This document shows, piece by piece, positions 6,006 through 9,513 of a stretch of DNA of 9,513 nt. Below the pieces are notes generated by a model. The model was not told the origin of the DNA. It worked only from the letters and a program-made list of their open reading frames with translations, and did no database searches. Source of the stretch: UBA1724 sp963632245 (lineage in GTDB: Bacteria > Verrucomicrobiota > Lentisphaeria > Oligosphaerales > Oligosphaeraceae); NCBI GenBank assembly GCA_963632245.1, contig CAVGTF010000092.1, forward strand, positions 1 to 9,513, in the 5' to 3' direction. The first letter of the stretch is position 1; each line of letters starts with the position of its first letter. The translations under genes and the position numbers were made by a program.

Positions 6006-8108
6006 ATGCCGTCTCCGGAGGATCCCATCCTGCAAGACCTAACGCCCGCCCAGCTCGAAGCCGTCACGCACCTGGACGGCCCCATGCTGGTGGTGGCCGG
6101 CGCCGGCAGCGGAAAGACCCGCGTGGTCACCCGACGCATCGCCTGGCTGCTGCGCAATGGCGTCTGGCCCTCCCAGATCCTTGCCATGACCTTCACCAAC
6201 AAGGCGGCGCGGGAGATGCGGGAGCGCGTGGAGGCGCTGGCAGGCGACGCCCCCAGGGCCATCGGAACCTTCCATGGCTGCTGCGCACGATTCCTCCGCC
6301 GCGATATCGATAAACTCCCCGGCTGCGGACGCACCCGCGATTTCGCCATCTACGACGAAGACGAGCGAAAGAGCATCCTGGCACAGGTCCTCTCCGATTT
6401 CCACGGCACCACCCTGGAAGACCAGATCGCCGAAATCACTCCCCGCGAGCTGGGGAGCTTCATCGACATGGTCAAGAACCTGGATGTGGACTACCGGACC
6501 GGCGCCGAGCTCTGCCAGGCCATCCGCGGGAGCCTCTCCCCCGATGCCATGCAGGCGCTAGGCGAGCGCTACGAAGCGCACATGGCGCGCTGCAACGCGG
6601 TGGATTTCGACGACCTGCTGCTGCTCACGGTGAAGCTCCTTCGGGAGGTGCCCGGCATGCGAGAGATCTACCAGAACCGCTATCGCTATCTGCTGGTAGA
6701 CGAGTATCAGGACACCAACCATGTCCAATACGAGCTCATCCGACTGCTGGCCAACGAGAAAAGCAACGTCCATGTCACCGGCGACCCCGACCAGTCCATC
6801 TACTCCTGGCGCGGCGCCGACTACCAGAATATCATGTCCTTCGAGCAGGATTTTCCCGGCGCGAAGCGCGTAGTCCTGGAGCAGAACTACCGCTCCACTC
6901 CGCGCATCCTGGCGGCCGCCAATGCGCTGATCCGCTGGAATACCGACCGCATCGAAAAGAATCTCTTCACCAAGAACCCCGACGGTCCCCAGATCACCGA
7001 TATGCTGGTGGACACCGACCGCGAGGAGTCCGAGTGGATCCGCAAGAAGCTCGCGGGACTCCATCGGCGCGGCGCGCCCTGGCGCTCTTTCGCCATCTTC
7101 TACCGCACCAACGCGCAGAGCCGTGCGCTGGAGGAGGAATTCGTCCACTACGGCATCCCCTACCAGCTACTGGGCGGCCTCCGCTTCTACGAGCGCAAGG
7201 AGGTAAAGGACTACCTGTCGCTGTTGCGGCTGGTGGCCAATCCCAGCGACCAGGTCTCCTTCCTGCGGACGCTAACCATGGCGCCCCGTAGCAAGGGCCT
7301 GGGGAAGGTCACTGCCGCCAAGCTGACCGCACAGGCGGACGCGACGAATCTCCCCATTCTGGACTACCTGGCCTCCGATCTGTTTGTAGCCACGCAGAAG
7401 GGCAAGAGCCAGCGTGCCCTGCGCCTGCGGCTCCTTGCCGAATGGATGAAGGAGCTCCAGAAGATCCCGCGGGAACTCCCCGCCGCACAGGCCATTCAGG
7501 AGATCGAGGCATGCTCCGGCATCCTGGACTGCGTAGAGACCCTCTACGGCACCGAGAACATCCGCGCCCGCAAGGAGAATATCCAGTCACTCTTCGAAAA
7601 GGCCGATCTCTTCACCCGAGAACACCCCGAGGGCACTCTCCGGGATTTCCTGGAGGAGGTGGCGCTGGTCGCCGATGTGGATGCTCATGATCCGCAGGCC
7701 GATTCGGTCCTACTCATGACACTCCATTCCGCAAAGGGACTGGAATTCCCCTACGTCTTCATCACCGGCGTGGAGGAGGGACTCCTTCCCCACAGCACCG
7801 CACTGGAATGCGGCGATCTGGATGGCGACGAAGAGGAGTCCCGCACCGCATTGGAGGAAGAGCGACGCCTCTTCTACGTGGGCATTACCCGCGCACGGCA
7901 GGCGCTCTTCCTGACACACACGCGGCTGCGCGGACGCTGGGGAAATGGCTTTCTGGAGCCCACGGAGCCCTCCCGCTTCCTATCGGAAATCCCCCCCGAG
8001 CTGCGCCAGCGGAAGCAATTCCACCACGGAATCGAGCAGGACCGATACTCCGATTCCTATCCCGCCGAGACGCCCTATTTCGGCAACCGCACACGGGGAC
8101 GCCGCTAG
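6006..8108 (+). CDS. Superfamily 1 ATP-dependent 3'-5' DNA helicase, UvrD/PcrA/Rep type
   Basis: The 700-residue protein is predicted to unwind DNA during repair, replication restart or removal of bound proteins. All SF1A motifs are intact: Q motif LTPAQLEAV; Walker A AGAGSGKT (31-38); Ia AMTFTNKAA; Ib GTFHGCCARFL; Walker B VDEYQDTN (231-238); III GDPDQSIYSWRG (259-270); IV QNYRSTPR (293-300); V TLHSAKGLEF (572-581); VI RRLFYVGITRAR (620-631). Helicase subdomains 1A, 1B, 2A and 2B are full length. The tail after motif VI is only about 70 residues, basic, and ends GRTRGRR-like; I see no Tudor-like RNA-polymerase-binding domain of the kind found at the end of PcrA/UvrD. For that reason I do not choose between uvrD, pcrA and rep. 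No nuclease domain is fused. The gene is flanked by lysS (30 bases) and murA (33 bases). Confidence 0.95.
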   Translation: MPSPEDPILQDLTPAQLEAVTHLDGPMLVVAGAGSGKTRVVTRRIAWLLRNGVWPSQILAMTFTNKAAREMRERVEALAGDAPRAIGTFHGCCARFLRRDIDKLPGCGRTRDFAIYDEDERKSILAQVLSDFHGTTLEDQIAEITPRELGSFIDMVKNLDVDYRTGAELCQAIRGSLSPDAMQALGERYEAHMARCNAVDFDDLLLLTVKLLREVPGMREIYQNRYRYLLVDEYQDTNHVQYELIRLLANEKSNVHVTGDPDQSIYSWRGADYQNIMSFEQDFPGAKRVVLEQNYRSTPRILAAANALIRWNTDRIEKNLFTKNPDGPQITDMLVDTDREESEWIRKKLAGLHRRGAPWRSFAIFYRTNAQSRALEEEFVHYGIPYQLLGGLRFYERKEVKDYLSLLRLVANPSDQVSFLRTLTMAPRSKGLGKVTAAKLTAQADATNLPILDYLASDLFVATQKGKSQRALRLRLLAEWMKELQKIPRELPAAQAIQEIEACSGILDCVETLYGTENIRARKENIQSLFEKADLFTREHPEGTLRDFLEEVALVADVDAHDPQADSVLLMTLHSAKGLEFPYVFITGVEEGLLPHSTALECGDLDGDEEESRTALEEERRLFYVGITRARQALFLTHTRLRGRWGNGFLEPTEPSRFLSEIPPELRQRKQFHHGIEQDRYSDSYPAETPYFGNRTRGRR

Positions 8109-8141
8109 CATCCTCTACACTCTCTCCTCCCCCATCCGTCC

Positions 8142-9437
8142 ATGAAAGCACTGGAAATCCAAGGTCCGCAGCGCGCCTGCGGTTCGCTCCGTGTGGAGGG
8201 CAACAAGAATGCCGCGCTCCCCATGATCGCGGCGTCGTTGCTCACGCGGGAGCCCCTGGTGCTGCACGGCATGCCCACCATTTTGGACGTGCGGAACATG
8301 GTGGCCATTGCGGAGGCATTGGGCGTGCGGGTACGCTGGCTTGACGACGAAACCCTGGAGCTCCAGGCGACGGATCTCGCCACCGCCACGCCCCCAGAGA
8401 AGCTCTGCCACGCACTACGCACCTCGCTGCTCTTCGCGGGACCCCTCACCGCACGACTCGACGAGGCGCATCTGCCCCATCCCGGCGGCGATGTCATCGG
8501 ACGCCGTCGTCTGGACACGCACTTCTATGGTCTGGACAAGCTGGGCATCGACTGCACGCCCCGGGAGGGCTGCTACCATTTTCAGAAGCGCCCCGCGCCG
8601 CCCCCCGAAGAACGACAGCTCTTCCTGGACGAAGCCAGCGTCACCGCCACCGAGCATATCATGATGACCGCCGCCCTCACGCCGGGCTGCACCGTCATCC
8701 GGAATGCCGCCTGCGAGCCCCACGTGACCCAGCTGGCGCAGCTGCTCAATGCCATGGGCGCGAGAATCACCGGCGTGGAAACCAATCTCCTGCAAATCCA
8801 GGGCGTCCACACCCTCCATGGTGCCGAATTCACCGTAGGCGCCGACCACGTGAATGCCGCAAGCTACCTGGCGCTGGCCGCCGCAACCGGGGGTTCCGTG
8901 GAACTCACCGGGAATCTCTCCCTCCACGACTACTGGATGACCCGGCGAGTCTTCCACCGGCTGGGCGCAACCATCTCCCTGGAACCCGGACGAATCCTCC
9001 TGAACCAGCAGGAGCCCCTCCGCATCCGAAACGACCTGGATGGCTCCATGCCTACCATCGCCGACGGCCCCTGGCCACAATTCCCCTCCGATATGATGAG
9101 CTGTCTCATCGTCGCCGCCACACAGGCACAGGGCAGCGTCCTCTTCTTCGAAAAAATGTTCGAGAGCCGTATCTACTTCGTGGACCGACTCATCTCCATG
9201 GGCGCTAACGCCGTCATCTGCGACCCACACCGCGCCGTCATCTCCGGAAAATCCACCCTCCATGGCGCGGAACTCATCTCACCCGACATCCGCGCCGGAA
9301 TGGCACTCGTCATCGCCGCATGCTGCGCAAAAGGAACCTCGCTGATCCGAAACGCAGACATGATCTACCGCGGATACTCACACCTCCCACAGGCCCTCCA
9401 AAACCTCCATATCAACGCCCGGGAAATCGAACTATAA
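8142..9437 (+). CDS. murA: UDP-N-acetylglucosamine 1-carboxyvinyltransferase MurA, Cys-to-Asp form
   Basis: The 431-residue cytoplasmic enzyme transfers enolpyruvate from PEP to UDP-GlcNAc, the first committed step of peptidoglycan synthesis. Active-site residues are recognisable: Lys22-Asn23 (GNKNAALP), Arg93 (LRTSLLF), the loop HPGGDVIGRRRLD (113-125) with Arg122, Asp317 (FPSDMM), Arg384 (DIRAG) and Arg410 (YRGYSH). In the loop the residue equivalent to E. coli Cys115 is Asp117 (codon GAT at 8490-8492). The same change occurs naturally in Mycobacterium tuberculosis and Chlamydia and makes MurA insensitive to fosfomycin, which alkylates that Cys. The enzyme is otherwise full length and should be active. 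The leader is pyrimidine-rich with no Shine-Dalgarno. The stop codon is six bases before a G-rich heptad array. Confidence 0.95.
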   Translation: MKALEIQGPQRACGSLRVEGNKNAALPMIAASLLTREPLVLHGMPTILDVRNMVAIAEALGVRVRWLDDETLELQATDLATATPPEKLCHALRTSLLFAGPLTARLDEAHLPHPGGDVIGRRRLDTHFYGLDKLGIDCTPREGCYHFQKRPAPPPEERQLFLDEASVTATEHIMMTAALTPGCTVIRNAACEPHVTQLAQLLNAMGARITGVETNLLQIQGVHTLHGAEFTVGADHVNAASYLALAAATGGSVELTGNLSLHDYWMTRRVFHRLGATISLEPGRILLNQQEPLRIRNDLDGSMPTIADGPWPQFPSDMMSCLIVAATQAQGSVLFFEKMFESRIYFVDRLISMGANAVICDPHRAVISGKSTLHGAELISPDIRAGMALVIAACCAKGTSLIRNADMIYRGYSHLPQALQNLHINAREIEL

Positions 9438-9443
9438 CCCTTG

Positions 9444-9513
9444 AATAGGGAATAGGGAATAGGGAGTAGGGAGTAGGGAGTAGGGAGTAGGGAGTAGGGA
9501 GTAGGGAGTAGGG
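9444..9513 (+). repeat. Heptameric tandem repeat (AATAGGG)3(AGTAGGG)7, potential G-quadruplex
   Basis: Ten uninterrupted 7-bp units fill the last 70 bases and run off the window end, so the true length is unknown. The first three are AATAGGG and the next seven AGTAGGG, with no other variation. Each unit has a GGG run separated by a four-base loop, giving ten evenly spaced G-tracts on the + strand, enough for two tandem G-quadruplexes in DNA or in the murA 3' transcript. A TAG occurs every 7 bases, hence in all three frames. The phase and TAG core recall the TAGTGGC heptads of E1/E2. Confidence 0.95.

Noticed and set aside
9444..9513. CRISPR-like array
   Set aside because: Units are 7 bp with no spacers, and no cas genes are nearby; it is a simple tandem repeat.

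Overview
The window is GC-rich, gene-dense bacterial chromosome. It carries seven complete protein-coding genes, all on the + strand and all housekeeping in type. A TolA/TonB-type envelope protein points to a double-membrane (Gram-negative) organism. Three traits argue against an ordinary proteobacterium and would fit a deep lineage such as the Verrucomicrobiota/Lentisphaerota/Chlamydiota group: a MurA with Asp in place of the catalytic Cys, a divergent NAD kinase, and the complete lack of Shine-Dalgarno sites before the genes. That placement is inference; nothing in the window fixes the species.

Layout: (1) 7-264, long copy (E1) of a palindromic intergenic repeat, ending exactly where the first gene begins. 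(2) 265-1692, RsmB/NOP-family RNA cytosine-5 methyltransferase. (3) 1714-1857, short copy (E2) of the same repeat, then a small hairpin at 1887-1906 in the leader of the next gene. (4) 1921-2793, TolA-like energy transducer, followed after 12 bases by (5) 2806-3600, divergent NAD kinase. (6) 3695-4375, PlsY acyltransferase. (7) 4449-5975, class II lysyl-tRNA synthetase. (8) 6006-8108, UvrD/PcrA/Rep helicase. (9) 8142-9437, MurA. (10) 9444-9513, a perfect-register 7-bp tandem repeat with G-quadruplex potential that runs off the window end.

The genes from 1921 to 9437 are co-directional with gaps of 12 to 94 bases and no convincing terminator between them, so they may be one or a few transcription units. 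They serve envelope building and maintenance (TolA-like, PlsY, MurA), translation (RsmB-like, LysS), cofactor supply (NAD kinase) and DNA repair/replication (UvrD-like). No defence system, prophage, CRISPR array, transposase, tRNA or rRNA was found. The main interest is non-coding: the two-copy E element with heptad arms that carry stop codons in all three frames, its 115-bp long/short polymorphism, the related heptad array at the right edge, and the uniform non-Shine-Dalgarno leaders.
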